Under the pieces are notes generated by a model. That model had not been told where the DNA came from. It worked only from the letters and a program-made list of their open reading frames with translations, and searched no databases. Shown here piece by piece: positions 9,527 to 19,356 of a stretch of 64,000 bases of DNA; the first letter of the stretch is position 1; each line of letters begins with the position of its first letter. The position numbers and the translations under genes were made by a program. The stretch is from Thermosulfurimonas sp. F29 (GTDB taxonomy: Bacteria > Desulfobacterota > Thermodesulfobacteria > Thermodesulfobacteriales > Thermodesulfobacteriaceae): positions 1 through 64,000 of the forward strand of contig NZ_JAIFYA010000002.1 in assembly GCF_019688735.1 (NCBI RefSeq), given 5' to 3'.

Positions 9527-11959
9527 ATGGGGGAGAGGAGAGAGCTTCGTCCGGAGGAATTGCGGGTCACGGTGGATCCGGCCTCCCTGGGGGTGTCCTC
9601 TTCGGAGGACCTTCTTTCCGGAGAGACCCCGCCCATCATGGGGCAGGAGCGGGCGGTGGCCGCCCTTTCTCTGGGCCTCAAGCTCGACGACCTCGACTTT
9701 CACATCTATGTGGCCGGCGAGGCCGAATTCGGGGCGGGATACCTCACCCGCGTGCTCACCGAGGAGGAGGCCCGTCACCGTCCCACTCCCTCCGACTGGT
9801 GCTATGTCTACAACTTCGAAGATCCGGATCGTCCTCTGGCCCTGGAGCTTCCCGCCGGAAAGGGCCGGGAGTTCAAGAGGGACATGGCCGATTTCATTCG
9901 CACCCTTCGGGAGAGGCTTCCCGAGGCCTTCGAGGACGAAAGTTATGTGCAGAAAAAGGAAGCCCTCCTCAAGGAATTCAACCAGCGTCGCGCCCAGATC
10001 TTCGAGGCTCTGGAGAACCGGGTTAAGGCCGAGGGGTTCATCCTGAATGTGGAACCCATGGGTATGATGATCATCCCCGCCAGGCCCGACGGCACCCCCA
10101 TGACTCCTCAGGATGTGCAGGGCCTTCCCGAGGAGGAAAAGGAACGACTAAAGGCCAAAAGCAAGGAACTCCAGCACGAACTGAACGCCACCGTACGCAA
10201 CATACAGAAACTGGAAAAGGACCTGCACGAGGCCCTGCGCAACCTCGATCGGGAGGTGGCCTCCCAGGTAATCCAGTTTTACCTCAGGGACCTCCGCGAC
10301 AAGTACGCGGCCTTTACCCCGGTGGTGGAGTACCTGGAGGCCGTGGCCCGGGATGTCCTCGAACACCTGGACGAATTCCGGCAGCCTCACGGAAAGGAAG
10401 GAGCGCACCCCCCTTTCCCCGTGCCCGTGCCCCCGCGCGAGCCGGTTTTCGTGCGCTACGAGGTGAACCTCTTCGTGGACAATTCCGAGACCCGGGGGGC
10501 TCCTGTGGTTTTCGAACCCAATCCCACCTATCCCCGTCTCTTCGGCGCCATAGAGCGCAAGGCCCAGTTCGGGGCCCTTCTTACGGATTTCACCATGCTT
10601 CGGGCCGGAAGCCTCCATAGAGCCAACGGAGGGTTCCTCATCCTGCGGGCCCTCGACCTCCTGCGCAACCCCTTTTCCTACGAGACCCTCAAACGCATCA
10701 TCAAGAGTCGCAAGATCTTCCTTGAGGATCTGGGGGAACAGCTCGGGCTCTTCACTACCAAAACCCTGCGCCCCAAACCCATTCCCTTTCGGGCCAAGGT
10801 CATCCTCATCGGGGACCTCTTTCTTTACCACCTGCTCTACGCCTTTGACGAGACCTTCAGGGAGCTCTTCAAGGTCAAGGCCCCGCTTGAGGAGTGGGTG
10901 GATCGCACCGAGGAGCGCACACGGGAGTTTTTGCGCACCGTGGCCCTCATGGTCAGGAAGAAAAACCTCCTTCCGGTTTCGGCGGACGGTTTGGCCCGGC
11001 TGGTGGAATATTCCTGTGAACTGGCCGGACGCAAGGACAAGCTCTCCCTGAAACTCCCGGAGATATTCGATACTTTAAGGGAGGCCCACTTCTGGGCTCA
11101 AAGCGAGGGGGCTTCGAACATCACCGCTCAGCACATAGAGAAGGCCCTTGAGGAGCGTCGCCGCCGCCTCTCCCTTATCGAGGATCGTCTTCACGAGGCC
11201 ATCATGAAGGACCTCATCCGGATCCGAACCGAGGGGGAGGAGGTGGGGAGCATAAACGGCCTTTCGGTTTACGAGCTCGGCGACTATCGTTTCGGGCGTC
11301 CCACCCGGATCACGGCCAATGTCTCCCTGGGCCGGGAAGGGGTCATCAACATCGAGCGGGAGGCCGAGCTTTCCGGGAAAATCCACACCAAGGGAGTGAT
11401 GATCCTTTCCGGCTTCCTGCGGGAGCGTTTCGTGCAGGACAAACCCCTTACCCTTTCGGCCACGCTCTGTTTCGAGCAGAGTTACGGTCTGGTGGAGGGG
11501 GATTCGGCCTCAAGCGCCGAGCTCTTCGCCCTCCTTTCGGCCCTGGCCGGGGTGCCCATCAAACAGGGCATTGCGGTCACCGGTTCGGTGAGCCAGAAGG
11601 GGGAGATCCAGCCGGTGGGGGGCGTGAACGAGAAGATCGAGGGATTTTTCCGGGTCTGTGCCGAAAGGGGGCTCACCGGCGAACAGGGCGTCATCATCCC
11701 CGCGGCCAATGTGAACGATCTCGTCCTGAAAAAAGAGGTGGTGGAGGCCGTGGCCGAGGGGAAGTTTCACATCTGGCCCATCTCCCGGGTGGAGGAGGGC
11801 ATCGAGATCCTTACCGGCCTTCCGGCCGGGGAGCCTGGCCCGGATGGCCGCTACCCGGAGGGCACCGTCTTCTACCTGGTGGACAAACGGCTGCGCGAAC
11901 TGGCGGAACGGGCCCGCCTCTTCGGTAAGGACGCCAAAAAGGAAAACGCCGCCGAATAA
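9527..11959 (+). CDS. Lon-like ATP-dependent protease (AAA_32/LonB type)
   Basis: The 810-residue protein is of the YcbZ/LonB-like branch of S16 peptidases. The C-terminal proteolytic domain carries the Ser-Lys dyad in EGDSAS (S660) and GVNEKIEGF (K703), with the 43-residue spacing typical of Lon. The ATPase region has HRANGGFLILRALDLL and SRKIFLEDLGEQL. The place of the P-loop reads VAGEAEFGAGYL, which lacks the usual GK(T/S), as happens in some relatives such as YcbZ. It likely degrades misfolded proteins in the cytoplasm. Its end is 12 bases from the convergent end of secDF. See the promoter entry for a likely leaderless start. Confidence 0.92.
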   Translation: MGERRELRPEELRVTVDPASLGVSSSEDLLSGETPPIMGQERAVAALSLGLKLDDLDFHIYVAGEAEFGAGYLTRVLTEEEARHRPTPSDWCYVYNFEDPDRPLALELPAGKGREFKRDMADFIRTLRERLPEAFEDESYVQKKEALLKEFNQRRAQIFEALENRVKAEGFILNVEPMGMMIIPARPDGTPMTPQDVQGLPEEEKERLKAKSKELQHELNATVRNIQKLEKDLHEALRNLDREVASQVIQFYLRDLRDKYAAFTPVVEYLEAVARDVLEHLDEFRQPHGKEGAHPPFPVPVPPREPVFVRYEVNLFVDNSETRGAPVVFEPNPTYPRLFGAIERKAQFGALLTDFTMLRAGSLHRANGGFLILRALDLLRNPFSYETLKRIIKSRKIFLEDLGEQLGLFTTKTLRPKPIPFRAKVILIGDLFLYHLLYAFDETFRELFKVKAPLEEWVDRTEERTREFLRTVALMVRKKNLLPVSADGLARLVEYSCELAGRKDKLSLKLPEIFDTLREAHFWAQSEGASNITAQHIEKALEERRRRLSLIEDRLHEAIMKDLIRIRTEGEEVGSINGLSVYELGDYRFGRPTRITANVSLGREGVINIEREAELSGKIHTKGVMILSGFLRERFVQDKPLTLSATLCFEQSYGLVEGDSASSAELFALLSALAGVPIKQGIAVTGSVSQKGEIQPVGGVNEKIEGFFRVCAERGLTGEQGVIIPAANVNDLVLKKEVVEAVAEGKFHIWPISRVEEGIEILTGLPAGEPGPDGRYPEGTVFYLVDKRLRELAERARLFGKDAKKENAAE

Positions 11960-11971
11960 CCTTTAGCCCCT

Positions 11972-14560
11972 TTACTCCCCTCCCAGGCGCGGAGTTTTGC
12001 CCCTGTGCCACAGATAGACGATGGGACTGGCCACGAAGACCGAACTGTAGGTTCCCACGATAACCCCCAGGAGAAGGGCCAGGGCAAAGTCCCTGAGCAC
12101 TACCCCACCGAAGAGAAAGATGGCCAGGATCACCAGAAGCGTGGTGAGGGAGGTGATGATGGTCCGGGCCAGCATTTCGTTGACGCTGCGATTGATGATT
12201 TCTTCAAAGGGGGTGCGTTCGCCCAGTTTGCGGATGTTTTCCCGAATCCGGTCGAAGATGACCACGGTGTCGGTGAGGGAGTATCCCGCAAGGGTTAGCA
12301 GGGCGGTTATCAAAAGGAGGGAGATTTCCCGGTTCATGAGGTAGAAGAGCCCCAGCACTGCCAGCACATCGTGGAAGGTGGCCACCGCCGCCGCCACTCC
12401 GAAACTGAGCTTGAAGCGAATGGCCAGGTAGAGAATGAAGCCGGCCAGGGAGATCAGAATGGCGATGATGGCCTTGCGTTTCAGTTCCCGGCTTATGGCC
12501 GAACCGATCTCCTCCTTTCCGATGAGTTTAAAGTGAAGATCCGGAAACTTCTCCGAAAGCACCCTGGAAATGAGCTTTTCCGTGCCTCCCACGGTCTCGG
12601 TCTTTTCCCTTACCCGCACGAGCAGCAGATTCTGTCCCTTAACATCCTGAAGCTGTAGTCCCTTTATTCCGGCCCGGGAAAGGGCCTTGCGTATGGCGTC
12701 GAGCTTGAAGGGTTTTTCCGCCTGGTAGTAGGCCAGCACCCCTCCGCCGAGATCCACTCCCAGGTTGGCCGCTCCACGGGAGATCTGCACGAAGGCTATA
12801 AGGCCCAGGGCAACCAGAACCCCGGAGAGACCGAAACAGAAACGCCGGGCTTTCATGAAATTGATATTGGGCTTCCCGATGATCTGGAGAAAATTGATCT
12901 TCGGGGTGCGTCCCTTCACGATGAGGGCGTCGTAGACGATCCGGGTGGCGAAGATGGCCGTGAAGAGGTTGATCACGATTCCGGCCGAGAGGGTTACCGC
13001 AAAGCCCTTGATGGGACCGGTGCCGAACAGGAACAGGGCCAGAGCGGTGATCAGGGTGGTGACATGGGCGTCCACGATGGTCCAGAAGGCCCGGTCGTAG
13101 CCGGCGTTGATGGCCGCCCGGGGAGGACGGCCCAGGAGGAGCTCCTCGCGCATCCTCTCGAAGATGAGCACATTGGAGTCCACGCCCATGCCCATGGTCA
13201 GGATGATACCGGCGATGCCCGGGAGGGTGAGGGTGGCCCGGAAGAGACTCAGGACCGCGAGCAGGAAGAGCACATTGAGGATGAGGGCCACATCGGCTAT
13301 GAAACCGGAAAACCGGTAATAAATGATCATGAAGATCAGGACCGCCACTCCACCCAGGATGCCCGAGACGAGCCCCCGATGGATGGAATCCCGTCCCAGG
13401 GTGGGGCCCACGGTGATGTTCTGGATCACCTTGACCGGAGCCGGAAGCGCTCCGGCCCGGAGTACGATGGCCAGATCCGAGGCCTCCTCGTAGGTGAAGC
13501 CCCCGGAGATCTGGGCCTGTCCTCCGGGAATCCGTTCCCGGATCACCGGGGCGGAGCGAACCACATTGTCGAGCACTATGGCCAGCCGGCGGCCCACATT
13601 CTCCGCGGTCACCCGTTCGAAAATTCGGGCCCCCCGGGAGGTAAGGGTCAGGGAAACATAGGGTTCGTTGTAAGGACCTCCGATGCGCACATGGGCGGTC
13701 TTCACCATGTCTCCGGTGAGGAGGGCCCGGCGTTTGAGGATGATGAGGCGCTTTATGATCCGGCCGGTATCCCGATCCCGGGTCACCCAGAAGTACACCT
13801 CGTCGCCGGGAGGTAGGTAGGGCTTTAGAACCCGATTCAGGTCCTCCCGGGTATAATCGGGCTTTAAGCGCCCCTCCTTGAGGGCCCTGTCGATGAGGTT
13901 GTAATAGAAGTCGATCCTGCGCATGGCCTCTTCGTCCACCAGCTTGAATTCCAGCTGGGCGGTCTGGCCGATGAGCTTGAGCGCCCTCTCCGGATCCTTA
14001 ACCCCCGGAAGCTGAACTACGATCTCGTCCTTTCCCTGCCGGACTATGACCGGTTCGGTGACTCCGAACTGATCCACCCGGTTGCGGATTACCTCCAGGC
14101 TCTGCTCCACGGCGTGTTCCCGGATGAAGCGGGCTCTGTTTTCGGAAAGAGCCACCGTGATCCGGGGATAGGCCCCGGATTTTTCTTCCACGATCTTGAG
14201 TTCCGGATATTCCCTCTCGATGAGGTCCCTCGCCCGGGCCAGATCCGTGGCGCTCCGAAAGGAAAGCACGAATCCCTGAGGGGTTTCTTTAACGGAGACC
14301 CGGATTCCCCGTTTCCCCAGGGCCTCCCTTAAGTCCTGAACCGAGGCGTTAAGGGCGTTCTCCAGGGCTTTGTCCACATCCACCTTGAGCACCACATGCA
14401 TGCCCCCCTGCAGATCCAGCCCCAGCTTGAGCCTGGCTCCGTAAACATACTTTTTAAACCAGGGTGGAAGCCCCGAATAAAAGGAGGGGAGAATAAGGAC
14501 CGCGGAGATCAGGGTAAGGGCGAGAACCAGGGCTATCTTCATCTTGAGATAACGGGGCAT
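11972..14560 (-). CDS. secDF: SecDF fusion, protein-export membrane subunit
   Basis: One 862-residue chain joins SecD (about residues 1-545; GLDLQGGMHVVLKV, the large periplasmic P1 domain, GMGVDSNVLIFERMREE) and SecF (from about 560; VDLGGGVLAYY, SLTDTVVIFDRIRENI). About 12 membrane segments are expected. SecDF uses the proton-motive force to help pull secreted proteins through SecYEG. In many bacteria secD and secF are separate genes; here there is no break or internal start. A GAGGAG site lies before the ATG at 14560. No yajC gene lies next to it. Confidence 0.97.
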   Translation of the reverse strand: MPRYLKMKIALVLALTLISAVLILPSFYSGLPPWFKKYVYGARLKLGLDLQGGMHVVLKVDVDKALENALNASVQDLREALGKRGIRVSVKETPQGFVLSFRSATDLARARDLIEREYPELKIVEEKSGAYPRITVALSENRARFIREHAVEQSLEVIRNRVDQFGVTEPVIVRQGKDEIVVQLPGVKDPERALKLIGQTAQLEFKLVDEEAMRRIDFYYNLIDRALKEGRLKPDYTREDLNRVLKPYLPPGDEVYFWVTRDRDTGRIIKRLIILKRRALLTGDMVKTAHVRIGGPYNEPYVSLTLTSRGARIFERVTAENVGRRLAIVLDNVVRSAPVIRERIPGGQAQISGGFTYEEASDLAIVLRAGALPAPVKVIQNITVGPTLGRDSIHRGLVSGILGGVAVLIFMIIYYRFSGFIADVALILNVLFLLAVLSLFRATLTLPGIAGIILTMGMGVDSNVLIFERMREELLLGRPPRAAINAGYDRAFWTIVDAHVTTLITALALFLFGTGPIKGFAVTLSAGIVINLFTAIFATRIVYDALIVKGRTPKINFLQIIGKPNINFMKARRFCFGLSGVLVALGLIAFVQISRGAANLGVDLGGGVLAYYQAEKPFKLDAIRKALSRAGIKGLQLQDVKGQNLLLVRVREKTETVGGTEKLISRVLSEKFPDLHFKLIGKEEIGSAISRELKRKAIIAILISLAGFILYLAIRFKLSFGVAAAVATFHDVLAVLGLFYLMNREISLLLITALLTLAGYSLTDTVVIFDRIRENIRKLGERTPFEEIINRSVNEMLARTIITSLTTLLVILAIFLFGGVVLRDFALALLLGVIVGTYSSVFVASPIVYLWHRGKTPRLGGE

Positions 14561-14623
14561 TTCACTCCTCCTCTACATGAAGGTTTCCTTTCTCCTAGCG
14601 CAAAAGGGATATTTTGGCAACCT

Positions 14624-15457
14624 TTATCGACAGAGACCCTTACGGAGGTTGACGATGTTCTTATGTAAAAGTTCAAAAAAGGAAAGATGGCGATCTTCCT
14701 TGAAAAGGGGTAACCCTGGATTAAGGGTTAAGATTTCGATATCGGCTTCATTTTTGAATATAAGGGCATATTTGCGAAACACAGGATCCAGAAGAAACGC
14801 TACCCGAATGTGTTTTTCTCGTACCAGTGTCAGGATTTTTTTAAGTTTTTCGGGAGGCACCTCGCTCTCCGGATGTGGCCCGGCCAGAGCTATTTCCCTG
14901 AGACCGGCTTCCCGGAGGAATTTTTGCAGCGCCGCGTGGCCGATAATGATTACCTCCCTTTTCCGTGAACATTCGGAAAGCGTCCTCAGTTCTCTTTTTA
15001 AAGAGGTAATGTTGCGGAGGATGAGGCTCTTGTTCTGCTCGTAGAGAGGGGCCTTTTCGGGTTCAAGTTGTGCCAGCCTACGGGCCAGATTCTCCGCGAA
15101 TTGAGAGAGGAGATCCAGATCCAGCCATAGATGAGGGTTTTCAACGGGGCGTCCCCCGGAAAGAAGCAGGCTCTTGGCAGCCAGTTCCGGATTTTTAAGC
15201 AACCAGGACTCCGTGCCTACGCCCAGGATGAGATCACTTTCATATAACCATCGAAAGTCCTTAAAGCTCGGTTCAAAGTGGTGTGGGGAGATACCGGGGG
15301 GGATCAGAAGATGTATTCTGGCCCCGGGGGCAATTATCCGGGCAATTTCATACAGAGGAAAAATGGTGGCAGTAATCGTTGTAGAGGCTTGAACTGCATG
15401 GGTCCACGGAAAACAGAGTATCACGCAGCATATAACTATCCGGTAAAGCCTCTTCAT
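14624..15457 (-). CDS. TroA/ZnuA-type metal-binding lipoprotein-like periplasmic protein
   Basis: The 277-residue product begins with a secretion signal (IVICCVILCFPWTHAVQAS) and has the two-lobed fold motifs of cluster A-I metal-binding proteins: PHHFEPS, NPHLWLDLDLL and IIIGHAALQKFL supply three His ligands, and FLLDPVF the fourth acidic ligand. It likely captures Zn2+ or Mn2+ in the periplasm. The His-rich loop of ZnuA is absent. The ABC permease and ATPase genes are not nearby. It starts 9 bases after the lytic transglycosylase gene and is probably co-transcribed with it. Confidence 0.85.
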   Translation of the reverse strand: MKRLYRIVICCVILCFPWTHAVQASTTITATIFPLYEIARIIAPGARIHLLIPPGISPHHFEPSFKDFRWLYESDLILGVGTESWLLKNPELAAKSLLLSGGRPVENPHLWLDLDLLSQFAENLARRLAQLEPEKAPLYEQNKSLILRNITSLKRELRTLSECSRKREVIIIGHAALQKFLREAGLREIALAGPHPESEVPPEKLKKILTLVREKHIRVAFLLDPVFRKYALIFKNEADIEILTLNPGLPLFKEDRHLSFFELLHKNIVNLRKGLCR

Positions 15458-15466
15458 TCCCAGGGT

Positions 15467-16774
15467 TTATGCTTCCGGCCAGATGATCAGAATCTGCCCC
15501 GGCAGGATATTATTCGAGGAAAGATTGTTCCAGTTTTTGATTTTTTCAATGGATACCCCGAATTTCCGGGAAATTTCCCAGAGGGTATCTCCCTTACGCA
15601 CTTTGTAATAGGTGGCTCTGGTGGCCGGTGATGATATCCGGGCCAGGTAAAAAGTAGCCTGCTCCCGATAGGGGATGACCAGAATCTGGCCCACCCGGAT
15701 GAAACTGCCGGATATTCCGTTTACTCTTTTGAGAACCCGAAGGGGCACCTTGTAATAGGAAGCGATCTTGAGGAGGGTCTCTCCCCGTCTTACCCGGTGT
15801 CGCAGGGCCCGGCGATGATAGACGAAGCGCACCCGCCTTAAGTATTTTCGGACGGCTTCCGCAGTGCCGAAGGGGACTTTTACCGGATATTTATCGAGAT
15901 AAGGTGGGGTTTTGGCCCGGCGCAATTCGGCGTTGAGCCAGCGAATGGTTTCGTAATCCACCCCCGCGGCCAGGGCCACCATGCGGAGATCCGTCCCCCC
16001 GGGCACCATAACCGTCTCGTAATCGAGAGGCGGATCATACTTTACGAAAAAACCGAATCTTTCCGGATTTTTGGCAATAATTATGGCAGCCATCCACTTG
16101 GGAAGATAATTTTTGGTCTCTCTGCGGAGGAAGCCGTATCGACACAATCTCCAGTAGTCCCTGGTGCGATAACGGAGTATGGCCCTGTAGATTTTGCCCT
16201 CCCCGGCATTGTAAGCGGCACAGGCCAGGCGCCAGTCCCCGAACATGGAGTAAAGATCCGAAAGGTAGAGCGCCGCCGCGCGGGTAGACTTCTCCGGGTC
16301 GCGTCTTTCGTCAATCCAGTAGTCGATTTTCAACCCATACTTGCGGGCGGTGGAACGCATGAATTGCCATATTCCGCACGCTCCGGCTCTGGAATAGGCA
16401 AAGGGATTGAAACCGCTTTCTATCATTGCCAGATAGGCAAGATCCTTCGGTAACCCCTGTTTTTCAAATATGTTTTCGATTATAGGAAGATATCTTCCAG
16501 AACGTTTTAACCAGATGGCAAACAGATCTCTACGCTTGCCGGTAAAATATCTAATGAAGTAATTGACCTGGTCATTAAGATTGGAAGGCAGTCTTTCCGA
16601 AACGATTTCTTCTGGAAGGAGTTCAAGGTGTTCTTCCAGTACATTTTCGTCATTGTAATCTTCGGTTAAGGAATAGGCGTTTTGTTTGAAAGATAAAGTA
16701 ATATTGGGATCAAAACATATAATTACGATGGAAAGGAATATAACAGGGAAAATTAACCGCAAACTTACCCGCAT
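15467..16774 (-). CDS. MltD-like lytic transglycosylase with two LysM domains
   Basis: The protein has a Slt-type catalytic domain (MIESGFNPFAYSRAGACGIW, with the catalytic Glu in ESGFNP and AAYNAGEGKI later) followed by two LysM peptidoglycan-binding domains (HRVRRGETLLKIASYYKVP and YKVRKGDTLWEISRKFGVS). It cleaves murein strands in the periplasm. I prefer the ATG at 16774 because it opens directly onto a signal peptide (MRVSLRLIFPVIFLSIVIIC). The frame extends to a TTG at 16813, but that start lacks a ribosome site and would put 13 polar residues in front of the signal. Confidence 0.9.
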   Translation of the reverse strand: MRVSLRLIFPVIFLSIVIICFDPNITLSFKQNAYSLTEDYNDENVLEEHLELLPEEIVSERLPSNLNDQVNYFIRYFTGKRRDLFAIWLKRSGRYLPIIENIFEKQGLPKDLAYLAMIESGFNPFAYSRAGACGIWQFMRSTARKYGLKIDYWIDERRDPEKSTRAAALYLSDLYSMFGDWRLACAAYNAGEGKIYRAILRYRTRDYWRLCRYGFLRRETKNYLPKWMAAIIIAKNPERFGFFVKYDPPLDYETVMVPGGTDLRMVALAAGVDYETIRWLNAELRRAKTPPYLDKYPVKVPFGTAEAVRKYLRRVRFVYHRRALRHRVRRGETLLKIASYYKVPLRVLKRVNGISGSFIRVGQILVIPYREQATFYLARISSPATRATYYKVRKGDTLWEISRKFGVSIEKIKNWNNLSSNNILPGQILIIWPEA

Positions 16775-16943
16775 GATTGTCCCATTTATATCAAACATAA
16801 AAAATTGAGTCAAGATCTTAAGGGATGGTTCTTATTCAGGTGATTTTGAGTGGGTTCAGGGGGGGTGTCCCTGGACTCGTTTTCGGGGAGGTCTTGCGTA
16901 GAGTTTTTTTTATAAGTAAAGGATGGATCCGGGAGGTCGGAAG

Positions 16944-19169
16944 ATGAAGAAGGGACTCATAGTGGTGGAATCCCCCACCAAGGTGCGCACCATCAAAAAG
17001 GTGGTGGGATCGGACTACGAGGTGTGTGCCTCGGTGGGGCATGTAAAGGATCTGCCCAAGAGCCGTCTCGGGGTGGATGTGGAAAACGGCTTCGAGCCCG
17101 AATACGAGATCATTCGGGGTAAAAAGAAGGTCCTCGAGGAGATCCGGAAGCTGGCCCGCAAGGTGAACGAGGTTTATCTCGGGCCCGATCCCGACCGGGA
17201 GGGAGAGGCCATAGCCTGGCACATCGCGGAGGAGCTCCGCCCCCTGGGTAAGCCGGTGCGCAGGCTCCTTCTTTACGAACTTACCGCCAGGGGCATTCGC
17301 GAGGCCCTGCAAAACCCCGCGGATCTGGACGAGAGGAAGTACGAGGCCCAGCGGGCTCGCCGGGTTCTGGATCGCCTGGTGGGTTATCACCTCTCCCCCC
17401 TTCTCTGGGAGAAGGTCAAACGGGGGCTTTCGGCCGGTCGGGTTCAGTCGGTGGCTTTGCGGTTGATTTGCGAGCGCGAGGCCGAGATCCGGGCCTTTCG
17501 GCCGGAGGAGTACTGGACCATCGAGGCGGAGTTGCGCACCCTTAGGGGGGAGGACTTTCTCGCCCGTCTGGAGAAAAAGGAGGGCCGGAAGCTTCGTCCC
17601 CGGAGCCGGGAGGAGACCGAGGCCGTCCTCGGAGAGCTGGAGAGGGTGGTGGCCGAAGAGGGGCTGCAGGTGGCCTCGCTCAGGCGCCGTGAGGTCCTGA
17701 GGAAAACCCCTCCTCCCTTTATTACCAGCACGCTCCAGCAGGAGGCCTTCCGGCGTTTTCGGTTTCCCGCCAGAAAGACCATGTATCTCGCCCAGAGGCT
17801 TTACGAGGGGGTGGAGATTCCCGGGGAGGGGCCGGTGGGGCTGATCACCTACATGCGTACCGATTCGGTCCGGGTGGCCCGGGAGGCTCAGGAGGCGGCG
17901 CGCAGAATCGTCGAAAACGCCTTCGGAAGGGACTTCCTGCCGGAACGCCCTCCGGAGTACCGGTCTCGGGCCACCGCTCAGGAGGCCCACGAGGCCATTC
18001 GTCCCACCCGGTTCGACCTCCCTCCGGAAAGGCTTCGGGGAGTGCTCGATCCCGACGCCTGGAAACTTTACGACCTCATCTGGCGGCGATTTCTGGCCTC
18101 CCAGATGACCCCGGCTCGCTACGAGACCACGGTGGTGGAGATCGTGGCCGGCCCCTACGGGTTCGTGGCCCGGGGACGGAGGCTTCTGCACCCGGGTTTT
18201 CTGGCGGTCTATGCGGTGCCCGAGGAGGATCAGCTCCTTCCGGGCCTGGAAGAGGGTCAACGGGTGGAACTCAGAAAACTCCTTCCCAGGCAACACTTCA
18301 CCAAACCGCCGGCCCGTTATACCGAGGCCACCCTCATCCGCACCCTGGAGGAGAAAGGAATAGGGCGTCCCTCCACCTACGCCCAGATAGTGTCCACCAT
18401 CAGGGAAAGGGGATATGTGGAAAGCGTGGCCGGAACGCTTCGCCCCACGGAGCTGGGCCTGCTGGTGAACGAGCTCCTGGTGAAATCCTTTCCCGAACTG
18501 ATGGATCCGGGATTCACGGCCCGCATGGAGGCCTTTCTCGACGAGATCGCCGAGGGGCGGGCGGAGAGACACCGGGTGCTGGCCGGATTTTACCGTGATC
18601 TCCTGCGGGATCTCAGGGCCGCGGAAGAGAACATGGCTTCCCTTAAGGCCGGTCTCCCTTCGGGGGTCAGGTGCCCGGAATGCGGAGCGGAGATGCTTCT
18701 TCGGGTGGGACGCGCCGGTCCCTTCCTGGCCTGCAGCCGTTATCCTGACTGCCGGGTTACCGGGGATTACGAACGGGACGGGGAAGGGAAGCTACGCCTG
18801 GTCCGCCGGGAGGCGGAATCCCGGGGAAGCTGTCCGGAATGCGGAGGGGATCTGGTGCTCCGGAAAGGGCGTTTCGGGGAGTTTCTGGCCTGCGTGAACT
18901 ATCCCGATTGTCGCTATACGCGCCCCGTGGGCACCGGTCTTTCCTGTCCCCGGGAGGGCTGTGACGGAGAGATCGTGAAACGCCGCTCCCGCCGGGGGCG
19001 CACCTTTTACGCCTGCTCCCGGGCTCCGGATTGCGATTTCGTGCTGTGGGACGAACCCGTACCCGGGGAGTGCCCCTCCTGCGGAGCACCCTTTACGGCC
19101 CTCAGGGTCGGGAAACGGCCCGGACGCTACTGCCCCTTCTGCAAAGCCACCTTTGCCGAGGAGGCCTGA
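16944..19169 (+). CDS. topA: DNA topoisomerase I
   Basis: The type IA topoisomerase has the TOPRIM domain (LIVVESPTKVRT near the start and GPDPDREGEAIAWHI), the catalytic Tyr in GLITYMRTDS and the GIGRPSTYA motif. Four zinc ribbons follow at the C-terminus (CPECGAEM, CPECGGDL, CPREGCDG, CPSCGAPF). It relaxes negative supercoils. The ATG at 16944 is chosen because GGGAGG sits 7 bases before it; an upstream in-frame ATG at 16923 has no such site. The encoded protein is about 741 residues, complete. Confidence 0.97.
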   Translation: MKKGLIVVESPTKVRTIKKVVGSDYEVCASVGHVKDLPKSRLGVDVENGFEPEYEIIRGKKKVLEEIRKLARKVNEVYLGPDPDREGEAIAWHIAEELRPLGKPVRRLLLYELTARGIREALQNPADLDERKYEAQRARRVLDRLVGYHLSPLLWEKVKRGLSAGRVQSVALRLICEREAEIRAFRPEEYWTIEAELRTLRGEDFLARLEKKEGRKLRPRSREETEAVLGELERVVAEEGLQVASLRRREVLRKTPPPFITSTLQQEAFRRFRFPARKTMYLAQRLYEGVEIPGEGPVGLITYMRTDSVRVAREAQEAARRIVENAFGRDFLPERPPEYRSRATAQEAHEAIRPTRFDLPPERLRGVLDPDAWKLYDLIWRRFLASQMTPARYETTVVEIVAGPYGFVARGRRLLHPGFLAVYAVPEEDQLLPGLEEGQRVELRKLLPRQHFTKPPARYTEATLIRTLEEKGIGRPSTYAQIVSTIRERGYVESVAGTLRPTELGLLVNELLVKSFPELMDPGFTARMEAFLDEIAEGRAERHRVLAGFYRDLLRDLRAAEENMASLKAGLPSGVRCPECGAEMLLRVGRAGPFLACSRYPDCRVTGDYERDGEGKLRLVRREAESRGSCPECGGDLVLRKGRFGEFLACVNYPDCRYTRPVGTGLSCPREGCDGEIVKRRSRRGRTFYACSRAPDCDFVLWDEPVPGECPSCGAPFTALRVGKRPGRYCPFCKATFAEEA

Positions 19170-19173
19170 TCCG

Positions 19174-19356
19174 GTGAAGGTAAGGTGTCCGGTGTGCGGA
19201 GAGGAGGCGGAGCTCGTGGGCCGGTGAGCCCGGGCCCGGGTGAGGTGTCTCACCTGCTCAAGGGACTGGCCGGTGAGCCTTCTTTCCGAAGAGGCCCTGG
19301 CCGAGGCCCGGGAGAAGCTTTTAAGGGGGGAGAAGTCCTGCCGGAAGAAAGCCTAA
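19174..19356 (+). pseudogene. Small zinc-ribbon ORF interrupted by an in-frame TGA
   Basis: A GTG at 19174, preceded by GAGGAGG (19158-19164) inside the end of topA, opens a frame that reads KVRCPVCGEEAELVGR, then TGA at 19225-19227, then continues in the same frame as ARARVRCLTCSRDWPVSLLS to a TAA at 19356. The two halves together give a 60-residue protein with a CPVC...CLTC zinc-ribbon pair, so the reading frame is clearly one gene. The TGA may be a nonsense mutation, a sequencing error, or less likely a selenocysteine codon. A short perfect hairpin (GGTGAG, loop GTGT, CTCACC) follows 11 bases after the TGA. Confidence 0.6.

Noticed and set aside
16836-18572. Minus-strand frame of 578 codons
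   Set aside because: It is antisense to topA and has the low-complexity Pro/Gly/His character of a shadow frame.
19225-19260. Bacterial SECIS element after the TGA
   Set aside because: The hairpin is short and no selenocysteine machinery is visible in the window; I report only the in-frame TGA.
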